DNA from: Castellaniella sp.
Lineage (GTDB): Bacteria > Pseudomonadota > Gammaproteobacteria > Burkholderiales > Burkholderiaceae_B
Assembly (NCBI RefSeq): GCF_004321985.1
Contig: NZ_SCQN01000014.1
Location: 62,001-126,000, forward strand
DNA length: 64,000 bases
Direction of reading: 5' to 3'
Below, in pieces: positions 30,352-38,396 of the stretch. Each line of letters begins with the position of its first letter. Within the stretch, counting starts at the first letter, position 1. The position numbers and the translations under genes were made by a program. The notes beneath the pieces are model-generated. The model did not search any database. It saw only the letters and a program-made list of their open reading frames with translations, and had not been told where the DNA came from.

Positions 30352-31848
30352 GTGACTGAATCGAATCCCGCCATTGCGGCGGCCGTTGCCCACCTGCGCC
30401 GTCTGTCGAACAAGCATCTCTACGGTGGCAAGTTGCAGGACCCCATTTCGGGGATGGCTTTCCCGGTCGTGAGCCCCGCGACGCGCAAGGAAGTCGGCTC
30501 TGCCGCACAAGGCGATGCCAAGGACGTGGAAGCGGCCGTGCGCGCAGCTCGGGCAGCGCAGCCTGCCTGGGCTGCAATGAGCCCGCGGGCTCGCGGCCGG
30601 CAGCTGGTGGAAGCTGCCAAGCAACTCAACGACCACACAGAGGAAATCGCCGCCCTGCTGGCGCTGGAAACGGGCAAGGCGATCCGCACCGAATGCCGCG
30701 TCGAGGCCAAGGTCCTGGCGGATGCCTTCGAGTTCTACGGCGGGCTGGGCAGCGAGCTGAAGGGCGAGACCGTCCCTTTCGCCTCCAACATGCTGACCTT
30801 CACGCAGCGCGAGCCGATTGGCGTCGTGGCAGCGATCATTCCGTGGAATGTGCCGCTGCTGCTGATGGCCCTCAAGATTGCGCCGGCCATGGTGGCGGGC
30901 AATACGGTGATCGTCAAGTCGGCCGAAGAAGCGCCCATGTCCACCTTGTATGTGGTCGAAATTCTGAGCAAGCTGCTGCCGCCAGGGGTGGTGAACATCT
31001 TGTCCGGTGACGGCCCGACGTGCGGCACGCCGCTCATCTCGCATCCTAGTATCGGCAAGATCACGTTCACGGGGTCGGTCGCGACGGGCAAGATCATCGC
31101 CCATGCGGCGGCCGACCGCCTGATTCCCACGACGCTCGAGCTGGGTGGCAAAAGCCCCATGCTGGTCTTCAAGGATGCCGACCTGGAACGGACGGTGGCT
31201 GGCGCCGTTTCCGGCATGCGCTTCACGCGCCAGGGGCAGAGCTGCACGGCCGCTTCCCGGATATTCGTGCACAATTCCCTGCTGGACAAGTTCGTCCAGA
31301 GCCTGTCCGACAAGGTCAACGCCATGGTGATCGGCGATCCGCTGGACGAGAAGACTGACATCGGCACGATCATCTCCGATCAGCAATACGACCGGGTGAA
31401 GTCCTACATCGCGCTGGGCGAGCAATCCAAAGGCGTGCAGGCGCTGCACCTGTCCAGGCTGCCCCAGGCCCCCGAGCTCAAGAACGGCCTTTTCATCCAG
31501 CCGGTCATCTTCACGGGGGTCGGCAACGACGATCGTCTGGCGCGCGAAGAGATCTTCGGACCGGTCACATGCGTGATCGGCTTCGATGATGACGAAGACG
31601 CCATCCGCATGGCCAATGACTCGGATTTCGGGTTGGCGGCGACGGTCTGGACCAGTGACCTGAAGACGGCGCTGAATGCGACCAAGCGTTTGCAGGCCGG
31701 GTTCGTGCAGGTGAATCAGAACATCGTCGTGCAGCCCGGCCTGTCGTACGGCGGAGTCAAGCAGTCTGGCTTGGGCAAGGAGGCCTCCCTGGAGGCCATG
31801 CTGGATCATTTCACATCCAAGAAAACCATCATCATGAACATGGACTAA
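30352..31848 (+). CDS. aldehyde dehydrogenase family protein
   Basis: This 498-residue NAD(P)-dependent aldehyde dehydrogenase has the usual order of motifs: PWNVPLLLMALKIAPAMVAGN, the coenzyme loop FTGSVATGK, the general base Glu in LELGGKSP and the catalytic Cys in RQGQSCTA. The GTG at 30352 has AAGGAG about 7 nt upstream and is preferred over a TTG 11 codons earlier. The substrate is not readable. It does not look like the CoA-acylating MmsA. In this cluster it could oxidise a semialdehyde such as malonate semialdehyde to the free acid that the CoA-transferase then activates (inference). Confidence 0.88.
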   Translation: MTESNPAIAAAVAHLRRLSNKHLYGGKLQDPISGMAFPVVSPATRKEVGSAAQGDAKDVEAAVRAARAAQPAWAAMSPRARGRQLVEAAKQLNDHTEEIAALLALETGKAIRTECRVEAKVLADAFEFYGGLGSELKGETVPFASNMLTFTQREPIGVVAAIIPWNVPLLLMALKIAPAMVAGNTVIVKSAEEAPMSTLYVVEILSKLLPPGVVNILSGDGPTCGTPLISHPSIGKITFTGSVATGKIIAHAAADRLIPTTLELGGKSPMLVFKDADLERTVAGAVSGMRFTRQGQSCTAASRIFVHNSLLDKFVQSLSDKVNAMVIGDPLDEKTDIGTIISDQQYDRVKSYIALGEQSKGVQALHLSRLPQAPELKNGLFIQPVIFTGVGNDDRLAREEIFGPVTCVIGFDDDEDAIRMANDSDFGLAATVWTSDLKTALNATKRLQAGFVQVNQNIVVQPGLSYGGVKQSGLGKEASLEAMLDHFTSKKTIIMNMD

Positions 31849-31923
31849 TGTCCGGACGAACGGTGGCATCCATGGGAAGGTCACGATGGGTGCTGCCTTT
31901 TTAGGCAGACAAGGAGACAAGAC

Positions 31924-33120
31924 ATGAAAAAATTATTGCTGGGCTTGGCACTGGCCGCCGCGATTCCACAGATGGCAGGTGCAGCCGAACCACTGCGCAT
32001 CGGGGTGCTCAACGATCAGTCGGGGTTGTATTCAGACTTTGGCGGCGTGACGTCGGTCACCGCAGCCAAGATGGCCGTGGACGATTTTGGCGACAAGGTG
32101 CTGGGTCGCAAGATCGAGGTCCTCTCGGCCGACCACCAGAACAAGACGGACGTCGGCACGGCCATCGCCCGGAAATGGTTCGACCTGGATCACGTGGAAA
32201 TGATCGCCGGCCTGACCAATTCGGCGGTTGCGCTGGCGGTGCAGGCCATGGCGGCAGAAAAGGACAAGGTCACGATTGCCTCAGGGCCGTTCTCTTCGGC
32301 GCTCACGGGCAAGTCCTGCTCGCCGACCGGGTTCCACTGGACCTTTGATACCTATGCCGCGTCGGTCGGCACGGCCACAGGCCTGGTCAAGGAAGGCGCC
32401 AAGACCTGGTTCATTCTCGGGGCGGATTACGCCTTCGGAAAGCAGCTGGCCTCGGATCTGACCAAGGTCGTGGAAAAGAACGGTGGCAAGGTGGTCGGCG
32501 AAGTCTTCCACCCGGTGGGGGCGTCCGACTTTGCATCCTTCCTGCTGCAAGCCCAGTCCTCCAAAGCCAGTGCGATCGCGCTGGCCAACGGCGGGGCGGA
32601 TACCAGCAACAGCATCAAGCAGGCTGCCGAGTTCGGGATTACCCAGGCGGGCCAGAAGCTGGTGGCGCTGGGCATCGTGATCAGCGACGTGCATGCGCTG
32701 GGTCTGCAGAAAGCCCAGGGCCTGGTGGCGACCACGCCGTTCTACTGGAATCGTGATGATGCGAGCCGGGCGTTTTCCAAGCGCTTCGAGAAGCTGACCC
32801 ATCGCGAGCCGGGGATGGTGCAGGCCGGCGTGTATTCGTCTGTGATGCACTACCTCAAGGCTGTGAAGGCGGCTGGCACGACCGAGGGCAAGGCAGTGGC
32901 CAAGAAGATGCGCGAGATTCCCGTCAATGACTTCTTCGCCCATAACGGCAAGGTGCGTGCGGATGGCTGGATGGCTCACGACATGTATCTGGTCCAGGTC
33001 AAGACCCCGGCGGAATCCAAGGGCCCATGGGACTATTACAAGATCCTGCGCACGTTGCCTGCAAGCCTGGTGTCGGTTCCGTTGTCCGAATCTGCCTGCC
33101 CGCTGGTCAAAAAAGGCTGA
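31924..33120 (+). CDS. periplasmic Liv-type substrate-binding protein, copy 1 (no adjacent permease)
   Basis: This 398-residue protein has a signal peptide (about residues 1-20, cut after AGA) and a peripla_BP_6 fold (PLRIGVLNDQSGLYSDFGG). It is clearly related to the binding protein at 40343: both share ADHQNK near residue 60, FASFLLQAQSS or FSSFLLQAQSS, and a VKTPAESK - WDYY tail. No permease or ATPase gene is next to it. It probably feeds the transporter at 38393-43111, giving that system two binding proteins with different ligands or affinities. A clear AAGGAG ribosome site lies just before the ATG. Confidence 0.87.
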   Translation: MKKLLLGLALAAAIPQMAGAAEPLRIGVLNDQSGLYSDFGGVTSVTAAKMAVDDFGDKVLGRKIEVLSADHQNKTDVGTAIARKWFDLDHVEMIAGLTNSAVALAVQAMAAEKDKVTIASGPFSSALTGKSCSPTGFHWTFDTYAASVGTATGLVKEGAKTWFILGADYAFGKQLASDLTKVVEKNGGKVVGEVFHPVGASDFASFLLQAQSSKASAIALANGGADTSNSIKQAAEFGITQAGQKLVALGIVISDVHALGLQKAQGLVATTPFYWNRDDASRAFSKRFEKLTHREPGMVQAGVYSSVMHYLKAVKAAGTTEGKAVAKKMREIPVNDFFAHNGKVRADGWMAHDMYLVQVKTPAESKGPWDYYKILRTLPASLVSVPLSESACPLVKKG

Positions 33121-33142
33121 TGGCGCTTGATTGGAGACTGAC

Positions 33143-33653
33143 ATGACTGTTGCATTCATCGGTCTTGGGCACATGGGGACCCCATGAGTCGGAACCTGAT
33201 CCGTGCGGGCCTGGATGTGGTGGGCTTCGACCTGTCACAAGAGGCCCTGCATGGGCTCGCCGAAGCCGGGGGCCGGGTGGCCGGCTCCATCGCAGAGGCC
33301 GTTGATGGCGCAGACACCGTCATCACCATGGTGCCTACCGCCTTGGCCTGGATGACCAGAAGGTCTACGACGTGATGACGCATGCATCCGGCAACTGCTG
33401 GATGCTGCAGTCGTATTGCCCGGTGCCAGGCCCGGTTCCGAGCGCCCCCTCGAATCGGGATTATGATCCAGGTTTCGCCATGGCCCTCATGCTCAAGGAC
33501 ATGCGCCTGTCTCAGGCGGCGGCCAAGGCGGTGGGGTACGAGACGCCCTTTGCGGCCCGCGCCACGCAGATGTATGAAGAGACCGTGGAGAAGGGGTATG
33601 GCGGGCGGGATTTCAGTTTCATGTTCAAGATCGTCTCGGGCGAAGTATCCTGA
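33143..33653 (+). pseudogene. decayed 3-hydroxyisobutyrate dehydrogenase (mmsB-like)
   Basis: An ATG at 33143 starts the Rossmann motif AFIGLGHMG but meets a stop at 33185. The sequence continues in a second frame from 33184 (MSRNLIRAGLDVVGFDLS ... ADTVITMVP). Then at about 33338-33341 it jumps to a third frame with LGLDDQKVYDV, HASGNCW, PVPGPVPSAP and ALMLKDMRLSQ, the C-terminal third of 3-hydroxyisobutyrate dehydrogenase. About 125 internal residues, including the catalytic-lysine region, are missing. So there is one small indel in a C-run (missing one base) and one in-gene deletion of several hundred bases. The remnant cannot make an active enzyme. It lies directly after the binding-protein gene. 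Confidence 0.88.
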
Positions 33654-33707
33654 CGCGGGCTGCCGCCCCGCCTGTGCGGGGAGGCAAACCCGGGGCTGGC
33701 AAATCGG

Positions 33708-34898
33708 GTGGCGGAAATGCTGATGGGCCGCCGTGTGCCGCTTCCGCTGGCGGGGCTGCTGTCCCTGGCCGTTGCGATGGGGATTGGCCGCTTCGCATTC
33801 ACGCCGATGCTGCCCATGATGCAGGCTGACCTGGGCCTGTCGTTGTCCCAGGGCGGGTGGCTGGCCAGCTCCAACTATCTCGGCTATCTGCTGGGCGCGT
33901 TGCTGGGCACGCGGCTGCCTTGGTCTTCCGAAAAAATGCTGAAATGGGGCCTGTGGGCAGTCGTTCTCGCGACGGCCGCCATGGGCCTGGGCACGCTATG
34001 GTCAGGATGGGTACTGTGGCGTTTCCTGGCGGGAGTTGCCAGTGCCTGGGTCCTGATCGGCACTTCGGCCTTATGCGTTGCGCGCCTGGCGGCCAGTGGT
34101 CGTGGGGAAAAGACCGGCGTGGTGTTTGCCGGAGTGGGGTTCGGTATCGCTTTTGCAGGACTCGCCTGCATGGCGCTGACGCTACTGGGTGTCGGCTCCT
34201 CGCACGCCTGGCTATGGCTTGCACTGGCCTCACTGGCCGGGTTGCTGGGCGCTTCGATGCTGTGGCAGGTGCCGGCGGCCGCTGATTCTCCCACCCGCGT
34301 GGCATCCAGACAGGCGGCAGCGCCGTCGCTTCGCGCTCAACCCGAAGTGGGTTCCGGGCGCCTGCACTGGGGCCTCGTATGGTGCTACGGATTCTTTGGT
34401 TTTGGCTACATCCTGCCAGCCACTTTCCTGCCGGCTCAGGCGCGGCTGCTTGTGCCGGATGCGTGGCTCTTCAGTCTGGCCTGGCCGGTTTTTGGCTTGG
34501 CAGCAGCCGTTTCGACCCTGCTGGGGAGCCGTCTCACACGGTATTGCCGACGCCCCACGATCTGGGCGGCCGCCCAGCTGGTCATGGGAGTGGGCGTGCT
34601 GTTGCCGGTATTGTGGCAAAGCCTCGCGGCCATCCTGATTGCCGCGCTCTGCGTGGGCAGCACCTTCATGGTCATCACCATGGTGGGCCTTCAGGAGGCT
34701 CAGGTCCAGGTCGGCCCAACCATCATCAAGCGGCAAATCGCTGCCATGGTTGCTTCCTTTGCCTTCGGACAATTGGCGGGGCCGGTGTTCTTCAACCTCA
34801 GCCACGACTGGTTTGGCGCACCGCTGAGCCTGACGCTGGTTGCCGGAACCGTGGTGCTGGTCCTGGGTTCGGTGCCCGTGCTGCGCCTAAGGGCCTGA
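33708..34898 (+). CDS. YbfB/YjiJ-family MFS transporter
   Basis: This 396-residue inner-membrane protein has about 12 helices and the family start LAGLLSLAVAMGIGRFAFTPMLP. YbfB/YjiJ proteins are MFS-like carriers of unknown substrate. The start is not certain: a GTG at 33708 is used, but ATG codons at 33717 and 33723 are in frame and none has a strong ribosome site. It follows the decayed dehydrogenase gene by 54 bp and ends 84 bp before the palindromic site of the GntR gene, so it closes the first plus-strand gene run. Confidence 0.8.
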   Translation: MAEMLMGRRVPLPLAGLLSLAVAMGIGRFAFTPMLPMMQADLGLSLSQGGWLASSNYLGYLLGALLGTRLPWSSEKMLKWGLWAVVLATAAMGLGTLWSGWVLWRFLAGVASAWVLIGTSALCVARLAASGRGEKTGVVFAGVGFGIAFAGLACMALTLLGVGSSHAWLWLALASLAGLLGASMLWQVPAAADSPTRVASRQAAAPSLRAQPEVGSGRLHWGLVWCYGFFGFGYILPATFLPAQARLLVPDAWLFSLAWPVFGLAAAVSTLLGSRLTRYCRRPTIWAAAQLVMGVGVLLPVLWQSLAAILIAALCVGSTFMVITMVGLQEAQVQVGPTIIKRQIAAMVASFAFGQLAGPVFFNLSHDWFGAPLSLTLVAGTVVLVLGSVPVLRLRA

Positions 34899-34982
34899 AT
34901 CTGCCCCCGCTCTCCGGGCCATAGGGCCTCCCGCGTGTCTGGGGATAACACGGGCTTGAACCCACGGGACGACCATAGTACC

Positions 34983-35012
34983 TTGACAGTAATTATTAAT
35001 TAATAATTACTG
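34983..35012 (+). promoter_or_regulatory. 26-bp perfect palindrome with overlapping TTGACA, upstream of gntR-malonyl-CoA decarboxylase operon
   Basis: The 13-nt half CAGTAATTATTAA and its exact reverse complement meet at 34999/35000, giving a 26-bp perfect palindrome at 34987-35012. A consensus -35 hexamer TTGACA at 34983-34988 overlaps its left edge. The -10 is not clear (ATTACT at 35006-35011 has the right 17-bp spacing but fits weakly). The GntR start codon is 37 nt downstream. The position suggests autorepression by that regulator. Confidence 0.75.
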
Positions 35013-35048
35013 GCGTTTCCAAAATCGAGTTCTCGGAGACCATCAGAC

Positions 35049-35771
35049 ATGCCTCGGATTGCGCGGAAAATTCTCTACCAAGAGGTTGCCGACCAGATCA
35101 GGGACATGATTCGTTCGGGTGAGCTGGCGCCGGGCGATTGGGTCGACGAATCTTCGCTGACATCGGTTCTGGGGATATCCAGAACGCCTTTGCGCGAAGC
35201 GCTCAAGGTGCTCGTCTCTGAGGGGCTGTTGCGCATCGAATCCAGGCGGGGCTGCTTCGTCAATGAGCTGGCGGCGCAGGATCTGGAGAGCATCTTTCCG
35301 CTCATGGCGCTGCTGGAGGGCCGCTGCGCCTACGAGGCCGCGCTGAAGGCGCAGGAGTCGGACTGGGCCGCGCTTGTCCCACTGCATGCGGAACTGCAGC
35401 GTTTTGCGCAGGCCGGTGACATCGATGCGTACTATCGGGCCAATGCAAAGATACACGTCGCCGTGCAGGCGCTGGCGGCCAATCCCTGGCTTTCGGGCGT
35501 GCTCGACAATCTGCGTGGCGTCCTGGGGCTGTCCAGGCATCACAGCTTGGCCTTGCCGGGCCGCGTCAGGAAATCCTGCGCGGAACACTTGGCCATATTT
35601 GCCGCATTACGGGCGCGGGATGCACAAAGGGCGGAGAGCCTCACTCGCGAACACTTGATGCGCCAGCTCGAGGCGTTGCGGCTTCTCATCCAGCAGTCTG
35701 ACGAGGTCCAGGCGCAGCCGCCGGATACTCGAACACCGGTGTTTGAACCAGGAGTGCCTCCAGATGTCTGA
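35049..35771 (+). CDS. GntR-family (FCD-domain) transcriptional regulator
   Basis: This 240-residue regulator has an N-terminal winged helix (DESSLTSVLGISRTPLREAL, residues about 35-54) and a C-terminal all-helical FCD ligand-binding domain (residues about 80-220). FCD regulators usually respond to carboxylic acids or acyl-CoA intermediates. Its stop overlaps the malonyl-CoA decarboxylase start by 8 nt, so regulator and enzyme are made from one message. It probably binds the 26-bp palindrome before it. The regulators MatR and MdcY of malonate pathways are FCD-type GntR proteins, which supports the malonate reading but does not prove it. Confidence 0.9.
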   Translation: MPRIARKILYQEVADQIRDMIRSGELAPGDWVDESSLTSVLGISRTPLREALKVLVSEGLLRIESRRGCFVNELAAQDLESIFPLMALLEGRCAYEAALKAQESDWAALVPLHAELQRFAQAGDIDAYYRANAKIHVAVQALAANPWLSGVLDNLRGVLGLSRHHSLALPGRVRKSCAEHLAIFAALRARDAQRAESLTREHLMRQLEALRLLIQQSDEVQAQPPDTRTPVFEPGVPPDV

Positions 35772-37068
35772 TCAACAAAATGTGCCAGCAGTCACAACGG
35801 ATGTGAATGATCCGCTCGCCAAGGTCCCCAAGGAGAGCGCCCTGCGGGGCCGGGCGGCCAAGCTGCTGGAGCGCCTGGGGCGCTGGCTGGATCGGGAGCA
35901 GCTCCCCGATACCGAGGCGCTCGGCAAGCTGTATACCGCCTCCTCCAAAGACAACGCTGCCAACGATCTTGCCCGGCAATGGGCCGATCGGTATCTGGCA
36001 GCTGACGCCGACGAGCGCCGTTCGCTCCTGGCGGCGCTGGTGCGTGCCGGGATCGAGTCGGACATGTCACAGAAGGAGCAGTTCTTCCGCCGGCTCTACG
36101 CGCAGAGTGACCGGCTGGGTCTCATGGTGGAGCTTCGCGCCGACATGCTGCGCTGGCGCAATCAGGTGGCGGGGCTGTCGGAACTCGAGCAGCCTCTGGC
36201 GAGGCTTCTGTCGAACTGGTTCGATGTAGGCATGCTCGAGCTCCGGCACATCAATTGGGATTCTCCGGCCTCGCTGCTCGAGAAGCTGATCAAGTACGAG
36301 GCCGTGCATGAGATCCGGTCCTGGGACGATATGCGCCGGCGCGTGGCGGACGATCGCCGCTGCTATGCGTTTTTTCATCCGCGCATGAGCGATGTGCCGC
36401 TGATTTTCGTCGAGGTCGCGTTCTCCGAGCACATTGCCGGCAACGTGCAGGCACTGTTGGACCCGGTGCAGCCTGTCGGGGGGCTCGAGAAATCCCGCTG
36501 GGCAATCTTCTATTCGATCACCAATACGCAGCCAGGCTTGCGTGGCATCAGTTTCGGAAATTTCCTGCTGCGCCGGGTGATTGATGACCTGCAGCGCGAA
36601 CTGCCGCACGTGCGGTCGTACGCAACCTTGTCCCCCATCCCTGGGTTCGTTTCGTGGCTGGAGAAGCAGTCCGCAGATGAGGTCCGTGCGCTGCTGGAAC
36701 GCCTGTCGGCCGATACGGAAACAGGCGTGACGGGGGCGGACTGGGTGGCGCGGCTGCGCACTGAAGCGGCCGTGACTCCCGATGGAGACGCGGCCGAAGG
36801 GCTGCGGCGCGTGGGTTTGCGGCTGGCGGCACGCTATCTGACGGCCCTGCACAATGATCAGCCGGTCGATCCGGTCGCCCGGTTTCATCTGGGGAATGGC
36901 GCGCGCATCGAGCATGTGAACTGGGCCGCCAACCTTTCGGTACGGGGCCTGACTCAGTCGTGCGGGATGATGGTGAACTACATGTACGAGCCCACCCAGC
37001 TCGACGAGAATCGGGCGCACTTGGCCGCCGGCAAGCCCAGTGTGTCCAGAAAGGTGCAGCGGCTGTAG
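35764..37068 (+). CDS. malonyl-CoA decarboxylase
   Basis: This 434-residue enzyme converts malonyl-CoA to acetyl-CoA and CO2. It has the N-terminal helical domain and the C-terminal acetyltransferase-like catalytic domain of the MLYCD/MatA family: PLIFVEVAF, SITNTQPGLRGISFGNFL, LSPIPGF, and the catalytic-His block ARFHLGNGARIE, then MMVNYMYEP at the end. The ATG at 35764 has AGGAG 10 nt upstream and is preferred over a TTG seven codons earlier. It is coupled to the GntR gene and followed about 100 bp later by a CoA-transferase gene. No malonyl-CoA synthetase gene (matB) is nearby, so the CoA-transferase may supply the substrate. Confidence 0.93.
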   Translation: MSDQQNVPAVTTDVNDPLAKVPKESALRGRAAKLLERLGRWLDREQLPDTEALGKLYTASSKDNAANDLARQWADRYLAADADERRSLLAALVRAGIESDMSQKEQFFRRLYAQSDRLGLMVELRADMLRWRNQVAGLSELEQPLARLLSNWFDVGMLELRHINWDSPASLLEKLIKYEAVHEIRSWDDMRRRVADDRRCYAFFHPRMSDVPLIFVEVAFSEHIAGNVQALLDPVQPVGGLEKSRWAIFYSITNTQPGLRGISFGNFLLRRVIDDLQRELPHVRSYATLSPIPGFVSWLEKQSADEVRALLERLSADTETGVTGADWVARLRTEAAVTPDGDAAEGLRRVGLRLAARYLTALHNDQPVDPVARFHLGNGARIEHVNWAANLSVRGLTQSCGMMVNYMYEPTQLDENRAHLAAGKPSVSRKVQRL

Positions 37069-37169
37069 CACTGCTGGCCATGCCTCGGGGTAGAGGCCTC
37101 CGCTGTCGTCGAGATGGTTGCGGCAGCGATTTTCTTTGGCACGGCATTTCCTTGGTGGAGACATTGGTC

Positions 37170-38396
37170 ATGAGTTTGGCGTTGGCTGGGGTGAAGGTAC
37201 TGGATCTGACGAGGGCCCTGGCTGGCCCGTTCTGCACGATGACGCTGGGTGACCTGGGGGCTGACGTCGTCAAGCTCGAGCCCATGCCGACGGGCGAGAT
37301 GTCCCGCCAGTGGGGGCCCCGTGACAAGGACGTCACGGTCTATTTCCTGAGCGTCAACCGCAACAAGAAAGGCATTGCGGTCAACCTGCGCCAGCCGGAG
37401 GGGCTCGCTCTGGTCCGCCGGCTGGCGCTGGCATCCGACGTCGTGGTTGAGAACTTCAAGGCGGGTACCATGGAGAACATGGGCCTGGGCTATGAAGAGT
37501 TGGCACGTGAAAGGCCTGGCATCATCCTGGCGTCCATCTCGGGGTTCGGTCCGCAAGGGCCGGCGCGTTCTTGGGCGGGCTTCGACCAGATCGCTCAGGG
37601 GTATTCGGGCGTGATGAGCCTGAACGGTACGGCCGAGTCGGGGCCCATGCGGACTGGCGTGGCCATTGGCGATCTGACCTCGGGGATGTGGCTCACCACG
37701 GCTGTGCTGGCCGCGCTATTTGAGCGTCAGCGCACCGGCAGGGGGCAGCATGTGCAGACTTCCCTACTGGCGAGTCTCATGTCTCTGCTGACCTTCCAGG
37801 GCCAGCGTTACCTGAGTCTGGGGCAGGTGCCGGAGGCCACGGGCAACGACCACCCCGTGATCACGCCCTATGGCACGTTTGAAGCCGCTGATGGTCCGAT
37901 GAACCTGGCGCCCGCCACGCCGGCGATGTGGGTCAAGCTGTGTTCCCTGCTGGGGCTGGAAGCGCTCGTAGAAGATCCCCGCTTCATCGGGAACGCCGAA
38001 CGGACCAAGAACCGGGCTGCCTTGAAGGCGCTGATCGAGGGTGCACTGAGCGCCAGGACACGGATGGAGTGGACGCGCATCATGCTGGACAACGGAATTC
38101 CGGCCGGACCCATCAACGATCTGGCCGACGTGTTTGAGGATGCCCAGGTCGAGGCCTGCAATCTCGTGCAGTCAATCACGCACCCCGTCGTGGGGGACCT
38201 GAAGCTCGTGGCATCTCCCATGATGTTCTCGGGCCATCCGTCTGGGGAGACCTTCCGCAGCCCGCCACCGGTGTTTGGGCAGCATACGGCCCAGGTGCTG
38301 GGCGACTTCGGCCTGTCCGACGATGAGGTCGCACGCCTGCTTGACCAAGGGGCGGTGTATCAGGCCGCCGACGAGCCGGCGGCCGGGCGGGCTTAG
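37170..38396 (+). CDS. class III (CaiB/BaiF) CoA-transferase family protein, copy 2
   Basis: This 408-residue protein is a close paralogue of the one at 28253 along its whole length (for example KVLDLTRALAGPFC, SVNRNKKGIAVNL, SISGFGPQGPA). Near residue 195 it reads GQHVQTSLLASLM, so both the conserved Asp of V-D-x-S and the nucleophile position (Ala here) differ from formyl-CoA transferase. Next to malonyl-CoA decarboxylase the natural guess is an acyl-CoA:malonate CoA-transferase. The ATG at 37170 with GGTGGAG upstream is used; a longer open frame back to 36960 overlaps the decarboxylase and is non-homologous. Its stop overlaps the livM stop on the other strand by 4 bp. Confidence 0.88.
   Translation: MSLALAGVKVLDLTRALAGPFCTMTLGDLGADVVKLEPMPTGEMSRQWGPRDKDVTVYFLSVNRNKKGIAVNLRQPEGLALVRRLALASDVVVENFKAGTMENMGLGYEELARERPGIILASISGFGPQGPARSWAGFDQIAQGYSGVMSLNGTAESGPMRTGVAIGDLTSGMWLTTAVLAALFERQRTGRGQHVQTSLLASLMSLLTFQGQRYLSLGQVPEATGNDHPVITPYGTFEAADGPMNLAPATPAMWVKLCSLLGLEALVEDPRFIGNAERTKNRAALKALIEGALSARTRMEWTRIMLDNGIPAGPINDLADVFEDAQVEACNLVQSITHPVVGDLKLVASPMMFSGHPSGETFRSPPPVFGQHTAQVLGDFGLSDDEVARLLDQGAVYQAADEPAAGRA

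Noticed and set aside
29383-31920. Open frame of about 845 codons on the minus strand under the crotonase and aldehyde dehydrogenase genes
   Set aside because: Shadow frame. The plus-strand genes have complete catalytic motifs and ribosome sites.
36960-37169. Apparent 70-codon N-terminal extension of the second CoA-transferase
   Set aside because: It overlaps the end of malonyl-CoA decarboxylase and has no similarity to the first CoA-transferase, while the ATG at 37170 aligns exactly with it.
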